A stretch of 62,784 bases of DNA from assembly GCA_016869025.1 (NCBI GenBank), contig VGFA01000014.1:1-62784 (forward strand). The letters run 5' to 3'. Below, piece after piece: positions 19,661 through 28,516 of this stretch. The notes under the pieces were generated by a model. The model made no database searches, had not been told where the DNA came from, and was given only the letters and a program-made list of their open reading frames with translations. This DNA comes from Armatimonadota bacterium. Its GTDB lineage: Bacteria; Sysuimicrobiota; Sysuimicrobiia; Sysuimicrobiales; Humicultoraceae. The stretch's first letter is position 1. The number at the start of each line of letters is the position of its first letter. The translations under genes and the position numbers were made by a program.

Positions 19661-20002
19661 CTAGCGACCGGAGAGGTGGCTGAGGAATGTGCTGATGATC
19701 GCAATTAGCAGTGCCCCCAGAAACGCCGACCCGAACGAGTCAATCTGCATCGGTGTGACCGCGGCGACCACGTACAGCATGAGCGCGTTCACTACCAGCG
19801 TGAACAACCCCAGGGTCAGAATGTTCAGCGGCAACGTAAGAACCAACAGGACCCAGCGGATCGAGGCGTTCACCAGGCCCAGCACCAGTGCCGCGATGAG
19901 GATGCTCTCGGTATTGGGCAAGCGGATGCCCGTTATGATCCTTGTCGTGATATAGATGGCGATGGCGTTGAATATCCAGCGCAGAAGGAACCCGCCGAGC
20001 AT
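19661..20002 (-). CDS. Four-helix membrane protein of the phage-holin-4 (superfamily IV) type
   Basis: A 113-residue integral membrane protein with about four hydrophobic helices and the family segment LVNASIRWVLLVLTLPLNIL followed by LFTLVVNALMLY. The family is named after a mycobacteriophage holin, but the many chromosomal copies have no proven lytic role. It lies upstream of rapZ, whose longest possible frame overlaps its end. No phage genes are near it. Confidence 0.85.
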   Translation of the reverse strand: MLGGFLLRWIFNAIAIYITTRIITGIRLPNTESILIAALVLGLVNASIRWVLLVLTLPLNILTLGLFTLVVNALMLYVVAAVTPMQIDSFGSAFLGALLIAIISTFLSHLSGR

Positions 20003-20059
20003 CGCACCCTCCCTAACCCGCCTGTAGGCCTCCCGCGGGCGAGATTCGCTTGTTTACTA

Positions 20060-20926
20060 CTACAGCAACCCTCGCAGAACCTCTGGCACACGCCCTGGCA
20101 GCGAAACCACTGAGACGCCCGCGGCTTCCAGCGCCTCGATCTTGGCCTGCGCCCCTCCCTCGCTCCCGGAGATCACCGCGCCCGCGTGGCCCATGCGCTT
20201 GCCCGGCGGCGCGGTCTGGCCGGCTATGTACCCTACCACCGGCTTGCGGACCGAGGCCTGGATGAAGCGGGCGGCTTCTTCCTCGGCGCTGCCGCCGATC
20301 TCGCCCACCAGCACGATTGCCTGGGTCTCCGGGTCGTCCGCGAACAGCGCCACCGCCTCCTGGAACGTCAGTCCCACGACCGGATCGCCGCCCAGGCCCA
20401 GGGCTGTGCTCTGACCCAGGCCGGCCCGCGTCAGCCCGGCCACAATCTCGTAGGTCAGCGTGCCGCTGCGCGAGACCAGACCAACGCCGCCGGGCGAGAA
20501 CAGGTGGTTCGGCATGATGCCGATCTTGCACCTGCCGGGCGAGGCCACGCCGGGCCCGTTCGGCCCCACGATACGCACGCCGGCCGCGCGCGCCTCTGCC
20601 ACGATCTGTATCGAGTCGTGCACCGGGATGTGTTCCGTGATGATCACGATTGGGTCCAGCCGTGAGGCAATCGCCTCCAGCGCCGCATCCTTGGCCAGCC
20701 GAGCCGGCACGAATATGCACGAGGCAGTGGCGCCGGTCTGAGCCACGGCCTCGGCCACCGTATCGAAGACCGGCACACCGGCTACGGTCTGCCCGCCCTT
20801 GCCCGGCGTCATACCGGCTACAACCCTGGTGCCGAACTCCAGCATCCGGCGCGCGTGGAACTCGCCCTGATAGCCGGTGATGCCCTGGACCAGGACGCGG
20901 GTGTGCTCGTTCACAAGAATGGCCAT
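20060..20926 (-). CDS. sucD: Succinyl-CoA synthetase alpha subunit
   Basis: ADP/GDP-forming succinate-CoA ligase alpha subunit (288 residues), TCA cycle. It contains the CoA-binding Rossmann region ([19 protein letters not shown]), the segment [19 protein letters not shown], and the phosphohistidine segment [18 protein letters not shown]. In most genomes sucD directly follows sucC; here a 301-residue phosphodiesterase gene lies between them. The 70-bp gap upstream of the start holds a 16-bp tandem repeat. Confidence 0.97.
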   Translation of the reverse strand: MAILVNEHTRVLVQGITGYQGEFHARRMLEFGTRVVAGMTPGKGGQTVAGVPVFDTVAEAVAQTGATASCIFVPARLAKDAALEAIASRLDPIVIITEHIPVHDSIQIVAEARAAGVRIVGPNGPGVASPGRCKIGIMPNHLFSPGGVGLVSRSGTLTYEIVAGLTRAGLGQSTALGLGGDPVVGLTFQEAVALFADDPETQAIVLVGEIGGSAEEEAARFIQASVRKPVVGYIAGQTAPPGKRMGHAGAVISGSEGGAQAKIEALEAAGVSVVSLPGRVPEVLRGLL

Positions 20927-20945
20927 CGTTCCCTCCGTGTTCCCC

Positions 20946-20984
20946 CAGGGCTACGCTCTCCCTGGGCTACGTTCTCCCAGGGCC
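20946..20984. repeat. 16-bp tandem repeat, about 2.4 copies, upstream of sucD
   Basis: Two units, CAGGGCTACGCTCTCC and CTGGGCTACGTTCTCC (two mismatches), followed by a partial third, CAGGGCC. The array fills most of the gap between the phosphodiesterase gene and sucD, just upstream of the sucD ribosome-binding site. Confidence 0.9.
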
Positions 20985-20996
20985 AACCCCCCAGGC

Positions 20997-21902
20997 CTAC
21001 GGACCCTGCAGCGCCTCCAGCACCGGCCGGCCCTGCCAGTCGCCCGGCATCGGAATGCCGAGCGCCGCCAGAGCGGTTGCGGCGGTATCGAACACCACGA
21101 TGCGCCTGCCCACTGCCAGCCCACGCCGGGCCGTGCCTCCGAACGCCATCCACGGGATTGTCATGTCCTCCGGCCGGTTCGTCCCGTGGGTGATGCCGTG
21201 GCCGCCGTGGTCCGAGGTGACGATCAGCAGCGCCTGCGACGCCACGCCGGCGTCGTCGAAGGCCCGCAGCAGGCGCTCGATCAGGGCCGGGGCTGCGGCG
21301 ATTACCCGGAGGTACTCCTCGCTCATCCAGCCGCGCCTGTGGCCTGTATCATCGGGGTCGGCAACGTGCACGAACAGCACGGCGGGCCGCTGCTCGCCGA
21401 AGAGCCGGGCCGCGGTCTCCACGACGTCGGCCTGGCGGAAGCGCGGATACAGCAGGTGCTGGGCGCTCGCGACCGATCCCGGCGGCATGAAGATCATCAT
21501 CTTGGGCTTGGCGACGAGCGCCGCGGCCAGGCCGCCCGCGCGTGTAACCTCCGTGAAGATGGTGGTCCGCGCGAAGTACGGCTCGCCGACGCTCCAGTCG
21601 TTGAAGGTCACCCCGTGTACGGCCGGACCCACACCCGAGAGCATCGAGGCGTGGGCGGGCAGGGTCGAGCTTGGAAAGGTCGTCTGCGCCGTCCAGGACA
21701 CGGTCCCGCGGGCGGCCAGCGCCCGGGGTATCGCCGTGGCCACCGCGTCGGCGCGTGCGCCGTCCAGACTGAGCACGATCACGTGCCGCGCAGGCGGCGC
21801 CGCGGGAGTAAGCCGGGCGGCGGCCTGAAGCAGCAGGGAGGCCTGGCCAGCCCATGCAAGCCAGACCAGAAGAACCGCCCAGGCCAGCGCGCGCACGCGC
21901 AT
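20997..21902 (-). CDS. Exported type I phosphodiesterase / alkaline phosphatase superfamily protein
   Basis: A 301-residue protein (start ATG at 21902, with GTGAGG upstream). Residues 1-26 form a hydrophobic signal or anchor. The alkaline-phosphatase-superfamily metal and catalytic residues are visible: SLDGARAD (Asp), TTFPSSTLPAHASML (catalytic Thr/Ser region), VADPDDTGHRRGW and VTSDHGGHGITHG (metal Asp and His). It should hydrolyse a phosphate or phosphodiester outside the membrane; the substrate is unknown. It is sandwiched between sucC and sucD with short gaps, an unusual context for an exported hydrolase. Confidence 0.85.
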   Translation of the reverse strand: MRVRALAWAVLLVWLAWAGQASLLLQAAARLTPAAPPARHVIVLSLDGARADAVATAIPRALAARGTVSWTAQTTFPSSTLPAHASMLSGVGPAVHGVTFNDWSVGEPYFARTTIFTEVTRAGGLAAALVAKPKMMIFMPPGSVASAQHLLYPRFRQADVVETAARLFGEQRPAVLFVHVADPDDTGHRRGWMSEEYLRVIAAAPALIERLLRAFDDAGVASQALLIVTSDHGGHGITHGTNRPEDMTIPWMAFGGTARRGLAVGRRIVVFDTAATALAALGIPMPGDWQGRPVLEALQGP

Positions 21903-21917
21903 ACCGTGCCTCACCGT

Positions 21918-21945
21918 CTACTGCGCCCCGGCTACTGCGCCCCGG
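21918..21945. repeat. 14-bp tandem duplication at the sucC stop codon
   Basis: Two perfect copies of CTACTGCGCCCCGG. On the minus strand one copy carries the sucC stop codon and the other an identical codon context just downstream. Confidence 0.95.
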
Positions 21946-23041
21946 CCGCGAGGCGCACGGCCTCCTGCGCGGCGGACTCCGGGTCGGTCAGCGCGTGGAT
22001 CCCCGCGGCCTGCAGGATCATCCTGCCTTCTTCCTCGTTGGTGCCGGTCAGGCGTACGACCATCGGCACCGCAGGCGGCTGCGCGGCTATCGCGCGGGCG
22101 ATGTCGTCGCAGCGGGTTATCCCACCGAAGATGTTGACGAACAGCGCCCGCACGCCGCTCTTGCGCAGCACGATGCTCATCGCCTGCGACATGTTCTCGG
22201 TGGTGGCGCCGCCGCCCACGTCCAGGAAGTTGGCCGGGCGGCCTCCGAAGTGCGCGATCATGTCGAGCGTTGACATCACCAGCCCGGCGCCGTTGCCGAT
22301 GATCGCAACATCGCCGTCCAGCTCGACGTACGACAGGTCCTGGCTCTGTGCCGCGGCCTCCAGCTCCGTGAGCTCCTCGTTGCGGGGCAGCCCCTCGTGC
22401 CGGAACGTCGCGTTGTCGTCAATGATGAGCTTGGCGTCTATGGCCAGGAGGGAGTCGTCCACCTTGGCCAGCGGGTTGATCTCCGCCAGCTCGGCGTCCA
22501 TCTCGGCGCAGATCCGCCACAGGCCGTGCGCGATCGCGGCGAACTGAAGCAGGTGCTTGCCGCCGAAACCCAGGGCCCGGCCCATCTCGCGCGCATTGTA
22601 GGGATGAAACCCGGCAGTTGGGTCAACGTGATGCTTGACGATCTTCTCCGGGGTGGTGCGGGCCACGTCCTCGATGTCAACGCCGCCGGCGGCCGAGGCG
22701 ATGGCCACCAGCCGCCGCGCCGCGCGGTCCACGGTGAACGCCAGGTAGTACTCGGCGCCGATCTCGGCCGCCTCGACCACCAGCAGGCGGCGGACCGCCT
22801 CGCCCTTGATGGTCATCCCCAGGATCTGGGCGGCTCTCTCCCGTGCCTCATCCGGCGTCCGGGCAACCTTGATCCCGCCTGCCTTTCCCCGGCCGCCTAC
22901 CAGAACCTGGGCCTTCAGGACGACCGGGTAGGCCAGCGCCACGTCTTCAACCTGCTCGGGCCGCTCGACGACTGCGCCTTTCTGGATGGGGATGCCGTAA
23001 GCGGCGAAGATCTCCTTGGCCTGGTACTCGTGGAGCTTCAT
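21932..23041 (-). CDS. sucC: Succinyl-CoA synthetase beta subunit
   Basis: Succinate-CoA ligase beta subunit (369 residues), with the N-terminal ATP-grasp domain (MKLHEYQAKEIFAAYGIPI, VLKAQVLVGGRGKAGG) and the C-terminal segment VNIFGGITRCDDIA. Its ATG overlaps the mdh stop (ATGA), so translation is coupled. The gene ends inside a 14-bp tandem duplication. Confidence 0.97.
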   Translation of the reverse strand: MKLHEYQAKEIFAAYGIPIQKGAVVERPEQVEDVALAYPVVLKAQVLVGGRGKAGGIKVARTPDEARERAAQILGMTIKGEAVRRLLVVEAAEIGAEYYLAFTVDRAARRLVAIASAAGGVDIEDVARTTPEKIVKHHVDPTAGFHPYNAREMGRALGFGGKHLLQFAAIAHGLWRICAEMDAELAEINPLAKVDDSLLAIDAKLIIDDNATFRHEGLPRNEELTELEAAAQSQDLSYVELDGDVAIIGNGAGLVMSTLDMIAHFGGRPANFLDVGGGATTENMSQAMSIVLRKSGVRALFVNIFGGITRCDDIARAIAAQPPAVPMVVRLTGTNEEEGRMILQAAGIHALTDPESAAQEAVRLAAGAQ

Positions 23042-23973
23042 AGGGACCCCAGCCCCCCCAGCATCTCCCGAACCGCCCCGACCGAGGCCCGGAAGGCCGC
23101 CTGCTCCGCGGCATCAAGCGGGATCTCGATGATCCGCTCCACCCCGGCCGCGCCCAGCACCACCGGTACGCCAATGCAGACGTCGCGCTCGCCGTACTCG
23201 CCGTCCAGGTAGACGCTGGAGGGAATTACGCGCTTCCTGTCGCGCAGGATCGCATCGACCATCTCGCACACCGCGGCACCCGCCGCCGTGAAGCCGCTGG
23301 CCTTCATGAGCTCGGTGATCTCGGCCCCGCCGTGCCGTGTGCGCGCCACAACTGCCTCCACGCGCTCGGGCTCCATGAAGTGCGTGATCGGGACTCCACG
23401 CACGGTGGAGTACCTCGGCAGCGGCACCATGTCCTTGTCGGTGTGCGCGCCTATCACCATGCCGGTCGTGTCGTTCACCGAGACCCCCAGCTCCATGGAC
23501 AGGAAGGTGCGGAACCGCGTCGAGTCCAGCGCGCCCGACTGCCCTACCACGCGCTCGCGCGGCAGGCCGGCGATCTTGTACGCCAGGTAGGTCATGGCGT
23601 CCAGCGGGTTGGTGAGCATGATGAGGATGGCGCCGGGCGAGGCCCCGATGACCGCCGGGACGATGTTGCGGATCAGCCCGGCGTTGGTGTCAATGAGCTG
23701 CTCCCGGGTCATCCCCGGCTTCCGCGGGATCCCCGCCGTGACGACCACGACGTCGGAACCCTCGGTGGCGGCGTAGTCGTTGCTGCCGGTCACGTGGATG
23801 TCAAACCCGGCAATCGCGCCCGCCTGCAGGATATCGAGCGCCTTTCCCTGGGGCAGGCCTTCCACGATGTCTGTCAGGACCACGTCGGCCAGCCCCTTGC
23901 TGGCGATCCAGTGAGCGGAGGCCGTGCCTACTGTACCTGCACCGATTATGGAAACCTTGGAACGCCTGACCAT
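23038..23973 (-). CDS. mdh: Malate dehydrogenase (LDH-like)
   Basis: NAD-dependent malate dehydrogenase of the lactate-dehydrogenase-like type (311 residues from ATG at 23973). It has the dinucleotide motif SIIGAGTVGTASAHW with a downstream acidic residue (LTDIVEG) that favours NAD, the substrate-loop region GIPRKPGMTREQL, and VVGQSGALDSTRF. It heads the mdh-sucC-phosphodiesterase-sucD run and is divergent from fumC, giving a compact TCA segment. Confidence 0.95.
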   Translation of the reverse strand: MVRRSKVSIIGAGTVGTASAHWIASKGLADVVLTDIVEGLPQGKALDILQAGAIAGFDIHVTGSNDYAATEGSDVVVVTAGIPRKPGMTREQLIDTNAGLIRNIVPAVIGASPGAILIMLTNPLDAMTYLAYKIAGLPRERVVGQSGALDSTRFRTFLSMELGVSVNDTTGMVIGAHTDKDMVPLPRYSTVRGVPITHFMEPERVEAVVARTRHGGAEITELMKASGFTAAGAAVCEMVDAILRDRKRVIPSSVYLDGEYGERDVCIGVPVVLGAAGVERIIEIPLDAAEQAAFRASVGAVREMLGGLGSL

Positions 23974-24195
23974 GGCTTCACGACTCCTTCCGGCGGTCGA
24001 GCGGCTGCCCGTGTGCGAAGTGTGCCTCAACTGTAACGAAAGCGCGGGGCCCCTTCAAGGACGGGCTGCGGTTCGCGCGGGTCCCGGCCGGGCCGCGGAT
24101 CAAGGTCCGGCCGGGGCTCCAGACAACAGGAGGGGCGTTCCGTTGCGCCGAACTCCGGAGGCGCGTCCCCAGTGCACGCGAGGAGGGTGTTGTGT

Positions 24196-25617
24196 ATGAC
24201 GTCCGGCGAGAAGGCGATGCGCGTTGAGCGTGACTCGCTGGGAGCCATGGAGGTCCCTGCCGAGGCATACTACGGCGCGCAGACCGCCCGGGCCATCCAG
24301 AACTTCCCGATAAGCGATCAGCGGTTCCCGCGCGTCTTCATCCGCGCGATGGGCCTGATCAAGCGCGCGGCGGCCGAGGTGAACGCCGACCTGGGCCTGC
24401 TCGACCGCGCGCTCGCCGGGCCGATTGTCCGCGCGGCCCAGGAGGTCGCCGACGGCGCGTTCGATTCCGAGTTTCCGCTCGACATCTACCAGACCGGCTC
24501 GGGAACCTCCACCAACATGAACGCCAACGAGGTGATCGCAAACCGGGCCGCCGAGCTGATGGGCGCAGCGCGCGGCGCCAAGACTGTCCATCCCAACGAC
24601 CACGTGAACATCTGCCAGTCGAGCAACGATGTCATCCCCACCGCGATCCATCTGGCCGCGCTGCTCGTGCTGCGCGAGGATCTACGCCCGGCGCTCGACG
24701 AGCTGGAGGCGGCGCTCCGCGCGAAGGCGGCGCAGTTCCACGGCATCATCAAGACCGGCAGGACGCACCTGATGGATGCCACGCCCGTACGGCTGGGCCA
24801 GGAGTTCGACGGGTACGCCGACCAGGTGGCCGGCGCCGGGCGCCGCCTTGGCTACGCCGAGGCCGAGCTCCGTGAAGTAGCGCTGGGCGGCACCGCGGTC
24901 GGGTCAGGGATCAACGCCCACCCCGAGTTTGCTGCGCGTGTCTGCGCCCGGCTCACCGAGCTGACGGACATCTCGCTGCGCGAGACCGCGGCGCACTTCC
25001 AGGCGCAGGCCTGTCTGGATGTGGTGGTCTTTGCGTCGGGAACGGTCCGAGCCTACGCCACGGCGCTGACCAAGATCGCCAACGACATCCGATGGATGGG
25101 ATCAGGGCCGCGTGCAGGCCTGGCTGAACTCGTTCTCCCGGCGGTCCAGCCGGGATCCTCGATCATGCCGGGCAAGGTGAACCCGGTAATCGTCGAGTCC
25201 GTGATCCAGGCCTGCGCCCAGGCCCTCGGGAACGACGCCGTGGTTGCCCAGGGCAATCAATGGGGCAACTTTGAGCTGAACACGATGATGCCCGTGATGG
25301 CGCACAGCCTGCTCGGCGCGATCGCCCTGCTGGCCGCGGCCTCGCGCAACTTCGCCCGCCAGTGCGTCACCGGCCTGGAGGCGACCGGCCGCGGGCCTGA
25401 GTCGGTCGAGCGCGGCCTGATGCTGGCAACCGCGCTGGCACCGGTCATCGGGTACGACGCCGCGGCCGAGATTGCCAAAGAAGCCGCCCTGACCGGGAAG
25501 ACCGTGCGCGAGATCGCACTGGCGCGCGGTGGGCTGACCGCCGAACAACTTCGGGAAATACTGAACCCTGAATCCATGACCGAGCCGGGCGTACGCGGCA
25601 TCCTGGGCGGGGGCTAA
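24196..25617 (+). CDS. fumC: Class II fumarate hydratase
   Basis: Class II fumarase (473 residues), interconverting fumarate and malate. It has the superfamily signature GSSIMPGKVNPV, plus SGTSTNMNANEVIANRA and THLMDATPVRLGQEF. The TP in this last segment and the SSNDVIPTA segment favour fumarase over aspartate ammonia-lyase. The start is ATG at 24196 after an AGGAGG site; an earlier ATG at 24172 lacks one. It is divergent from mdh across a ~220-bp gap in which no clear operator was seen. Confidence 0.92.
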   Translation: MTSGEKAMRVERDSLGAMEVPAEAYYGAQTARAIQNFPISDQRFPRVFIRAMGLIKRAAAEVNADLGLLDRALAGPIVRAAQEVADGAFDSEFPLDIYQTGSGTSTNMNANEVIANRAAELMGAARGAKTVHPNDHVNICQSSNDVIPTAIHLAALLVLREDLRPALDELEAALRAKAAQFHGIIKTGRTHLMDATPVRLGQEFDGYADQVAGAGRRLGYAEAELREVALGGTAVGSGINAHPEFAARVCARLTELTDISLRETAAHFQAQACLDVVVFASGTVRAYATALTKIANDIRWMGSGPRAGLAELVLPAVQPGSSIMPGKVNPVIVESVIQACAQALGNDAVVAQGNQWGNFELNTMMPVMAHSLLGAIALLAAASRNFARQCVTGLEATGRGPESVERGLMLATALAPVIGYDAAAEIAKEAALTGKTVREIALARGGLTAEQLREILNPESMTEPGVRGILGGG

Positions 25618-25680
25618 CAGGGCGTGGGGGTCCGGCAGGGCGTGGGGGGTCAGCCGGGCGTGGGGGACCAGCAGGGCTTG
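25618..25680. repeat. Degenerate ~18-bp tandem repeat at the start of the alkyltransferase-like gene
   Basis: Three to four units of the form CAGGGCGTGGGGG plus 4-5 variable bases, running from the fumC stop into the next gene. They encode a Gly/Val/Gln-rich leader and supply several alternative GTG or TTG starts, each preceded by G-rich sequence. Confidence 0.85.
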
Positions 25681-25962
25681 TTCGAACGTGTCTACGCGGC
25701 GGTCCGCAGAGTGCCGCGCGGGCGCGTAATAACATACGGCGAGATCGCCCGGCAGGTGGGGCTGCGCAACGGCGCCCGCACCGTGGGCTGGGCGCTGGCA
25801 TCGCACCCAGACGGAGAGGCGGTACCATGGTGGCGGGTCGTGCGGAGTGACGGAACGATCGCCAACCGGCAGTTTGCCGCCGAGCAGAGGAAGCGGCTGC
25901 GTCGCGACGGCGTGCGGTTCGCGCTAGACGGGAGCGTAGATCTGGCCCGGTACGGATCGTGA
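25624..25962 (+). CDS. Alkyltransferase-like protein (ATL, MGMT fold without the reactive cysteine)
   Basis: A 112-residue protein. Residues ~20-105 match the C-terminal DNA-binding domain of O6-alkylguanine-DNA alkyltransferases (VPRGRVITYGEIARQVGL, RTVGWALASHPDG). The active-site PCHRV of true alkyltransferases is replaced by PWWRV, so it cannot accept an alkyl group. ATL proteins bind alkylated guanine and pass it to nucleotide excision repair; here both the Cys and the neighbouring His are Trp. The leader before about residue 20 is encoded by tandem repeats, and the true start may be a later GTG or the TTG at 25678. Confidence 0.9.
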   Translation: MGVRQGVGGQPGVGDQQGLFERVYAAVRRVPRGRVITYGEIARQVGLRNGARTVGWALASHPDGEAVPWWRVVRSDGTIANRQFAAEQRKRLRRDGVRFALDGSVDLARYGS

Positions 25963-25972
25963 TCCGGCGTGT

Positions 25973-27232
25973 CTACCTCAGAAGGGGGCCGGATTGTAGT
26001 CCGCGCCGCCCGGCCAGCCACGCTGCCAGCGCGCCGGCTGAGCAAACCCCGGCGCCGGAAAGCACGGCGGCCGGTGCGCCCAAGGCCGAGGCCAGGGATC
26101 CCATGAGCAGGCCTCCGAGGGGCGCGGTTCCAAAGAAAGCAAGGATATAGATGCTCATCACCCTGCCCCGTAGCCCATCGGGCACAATGGACTGAATCGT
26201 GGTGTTGGTTGACGACAGGTAAGAGGTCATCGCGCCGCTCAACACGACCATGAGCACAAGCGACAGGGCGTAATAAGAGCTCAGGGCAAACGCGGCCAGC
26301 AGCACGACGAATGCGGCCTGCGTGCCCAGGATGACGTTCCCAGGGTTCCTGGGCCGCGACGATGCCAGGGCCAGCACCCCGATGGTGGCGCCGAGACCGC
26401 TGGCGGTCATAAGCATCCCGAACCCCTGCGCGGACACGTGCAACACATCGCGGGCAAAGACCGGCATCAGGACCGTGAACGGCAGCCCGAATACGCCGGT
26501 GACAGCCAGAAGCCCCAGGAACCTGCGCAGCGCCGGGTGCTGCCAGGCAAAGGCAACGCCCTCCCGGACCTCGCGCAGCACGCGCTGCCGCTCGCCGGTC
26601 GGCGGCCGGGAGTTCACGCGGATCGTCGCCAGCGCGCCCAGCACCGCCAGGTAGGTAATCGTGTTGATCGCAAAGCACGCCCCTGGACCCCCTCGCGGTC
26701 CGAGCTGGCCGATCACGAACCCGGCGATCGCGGGGCCTAGGATCCGCGACCCGTTGAACATCGCCGAGTTCAGCGCTATGGCGTTCAGCAGGTCGTCCCG
26801 CCCAACCAGGTGCGGGATCAGCGACTGCCTGGCAGGCATGTCAATCGCCGACGCGATTCCGCCGATCACGCTGACTGCCAGGATCTGCCAGACCTCGATC
26901 CGGCCCGCAAGTGTCAAGACCGCAAGGACCATGGAGATCGCCATGAACGTTCCCTGGCTGGCCAGAAGCAGGTGACGCTTCTCGGACCGATCGGCGATGA
27001 CGCCTCCGACCAGGGCCAGGAGCATGGTGGGGATGGTGTTCACCATCATCACCGTCCCCAGCATCAGCGGCGATCCGGTGAGGTCGTAGACGAGCCAGGA
27101 CAGGGCCGTGGTCTGGCCCCAGGAACCGGTGAGGGAGACCAGGCCGCCCCACCAGAACCGTCGGTAGTTCGGGTAGCGGAGAGCGCTGAAGGTGGTGGCG
27201 GCCCGGATGCCCCTAATGTCGGCGAGGATCAT
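25973..27232 (-). CDS. MFS transporter (DHA3 / MFS_3 type)
   Basis: A 419-residue, roughly 12-helix major facilitator protein. The start FSALRYPNYRRFWWGGLVS and the loop GGVIADRSEKRHLLLASQ are typical of the MFS_3 group, which includes EntS-like siderophore and macrolide exporters. It begins in an ATGA overlap with a small helix-turn-helix gene and follows an ArsR-type regulator. The three probably form one unit controlled by the regulator. The exported substrate is unknown. Confidence 0.9.
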   Translation of the reverse strand: MILADIRGIRAATTFSALRYPNYRRFWWGGLVSLTGSWGQTTALSWLVYDLTGSPLMLGTVMMVNTIPTMLLALVGGVIADRSEKRHLLLASQGTFMAISMVLAVLTLAGRIEVWQILAVSVIGGIASAIDMPARQSLIPHLVGRDDLLNAIALNSAMFNGSRILGPAIAGFVIGQLGPRGGPGACFAINTITYLAVLGALATIRVNSRPPTGERQRVLREVREGVAFAWQHPALRRFLGLLAVTGVFGLPFTVLMPVFARDVLHVSAQGFGMLMTASGLGATIGVLALASSRPRNPGNVILGTQAAFVVLLAAFALSSYYALSLVLMVVLSGAMTSYLSSTNTTIQSIVPDGLRGRVMSIYILAFFGTAPLGGLLMGSLASALGAPAAVLSGAGVCSAGALAAWLAGRRGLQSGPLLR

Positions 27233-27450
27233 TTGCCTCCGGCGGAGCCGGAATCGAGCGGCTGCCGCATCGCGTCGAGGAACGCCTCGATGTCACGGCG
27301 GAAGAGACGGTACATCTTCCCCAGCTTAACGGCCGGCAGCAGGCCCTCGCGGATGTACCTGTAGAGCGTGATCTTGTGAACCTGGAGATACTCCGCCGCC
27401 TGCTCGACCGTCAGAATCTCCTGATCCAGCAGCGGCTCACGCTGACGCAC
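27229..27450 (-). CDS. Small excisionase/MerR-like helix-turn-helix protein
   Basis: A 73-residue protein from GTG at 27450, which follows a GGGGGTGG site; a longer frame to 27489 lies inside the previous gene. The body LTVEQAAEYLQVHKITLYRY followed by IREGLLPAVKLGKMYRLFRR is a classic HTH_17 (excisionase-family) domain. Such proteins act as small DNA-binding regulators. It sits between the ArsR-type regulator gene and the MFS gene and overlaps the latter by 4 nt. Confidence 0.88.
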   Translation of the reverse strand: MRQREPLLDQEILTVEQAAEYLQVHKITLYRYIREGLLPAVKLGKMYRLFRRDIEAFLDAMRQPLDSGSAGGK

Positions 27451-27464
27451 CGTTCCACCACCCC

Positions 27465-28508
27465 CTACTGCTTGACGAACTCGATCCACTGGGCCGCCGC
27501 CTCCTGCGCCCGATCGGCCCGAAACCTGTAGTACTTGAGGTTGTCGCGCTCGACCACCTGTACCAGATGGGCCGCGCGCAGCATCGCCATGTGGTACAGG
27601 GCGGTCACATGCGACACGCCCAGCGCCTTGGCCAGTTCTTGGAGGTACATGTCGCGGCCGGCCAGCAACCGCAGGATTCTCAGGCGCGTCTCGTCGCCCA
27701 GCGCCTTGTAAAACCGCAGAAGCTCAGGCGGCACGCCCCCTGTGGTCGAGGACTCAATTGGGTATATGAAGACGCGGATGCCCTGGTAGGCGGTGAGCAA
27801 GTTGTAGGGACGGAAGAAGTACGTGGGCGCCAGCACCACTCCGGCGAACGAGGCACCGGGCTCCAGGACGAAGCCGCCGGTCGCCTGCTCCACCAGCTCG
27901 GTGCTGCCAGAAACCGTTGCCCGACGCGCGAGCGCGGCCGCGGACTGCTCAAGCAGGGGTACGACCCGCGCCTCCTCGTTGGCGTAGACCCTGGCGTAGC
28001 CTTCGCGCAGCAACCGGACCAACCGGGACTTTGCCTCAGAGGGTGAGAGCACCACCAGACGCCGCAGCGAGTCCACGTCGGCTTCCGAGTGGGTGGCCGC
28101 TAGAAACGCCTCGACCGCGTCCTGCGACCCACCGATCGCGGCGCGCAGGAGCGGCAGTTCCTGACGATCGGGCAACGCCCCGACCAGCATCAACTCGAGC
28201 AGGGCTTCCGCCGGTGTGGACTGGATGCGCTTGATGAACGCGCGCACCGACAGCCCGGGGGTGTGCTCGAGCACGCCTACCAGTCCGAGCGTCGGCCCAA
28301 GTCTGGGGAAGAACAAGGCGAGGTCGGCCCGCAGGTTGGCCCCCAGGGCACCGCGCGCGCGCTCGACCCAGTCGGACGAGACCTCGAACCCCCGGCCCTC
28401 CTCGCTGCGCTCCAGCAGGTAGAGGCATGCCAGGAAGTCATAGGCAGGCGAGGGATCAATTCGGACCCGCAGTTCATGGCGAGGCGCGGTCAGGTCTATG
28501 ACCTTCAA
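27465..28508 (-). CDS. ArsR-family winged-helix regulator with a large N-terminal domain
   Basis: A 347-residue protein starting with TTG at 28508. The C-terminal ~85 residues are an ArsR/HTH_20 winged helix (LGDETRLRILRLLAGRDMYL, KALGVSHVTALYHMAMLRAA). The N-terminal ~255 residues are an alpha-helical domain like DUF5937, which often accompanies such C-terminal winged helices and probably senses a ligand. No metal-binding CxC motif of classical ArsR proteins is present. A 32-bp perfect palindrome lies 8 bp upstream of the start, a likely autoregulatory operator. Confidence 0.85.
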   Translation of the reverse strand: MKVIDLTAPRHELRVRIDPSPAYDFLACLYLLERSEEGRGFEVSSDWVERARGALGANLRADLALFFPRLGPTLGLVGVLEHTPGLSVRAFIKRIQSTPAEALLELMLVGALPDRQELPLLRAAIGGSQDAVEAFLAATHSEADVDSLRRLVVLSPSEAKSRLVRLLREGYARVYANEEARVVPLLEQSAAALARRATVSGSTELVEQATGGFVLEPGASFAGVVLAPTYFFRPYNLLTAYQGIRVFIYPIESSTTGGVPPELLRFYKALGDETRLRILRLLAGRDMYLQELAKALGVSHVTALYHMAMLRAAHLVQVVERDNLKYYRFRADRAQEAAAQWIEFVKQ

Positions 28509-28516
28509 GCCAGCCC

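Noticed and set aside
19661-20002. Prophage signal from the holin-like protein
   Set aside because: The family is widespread on chromosomes and no other phage gene is nearby.
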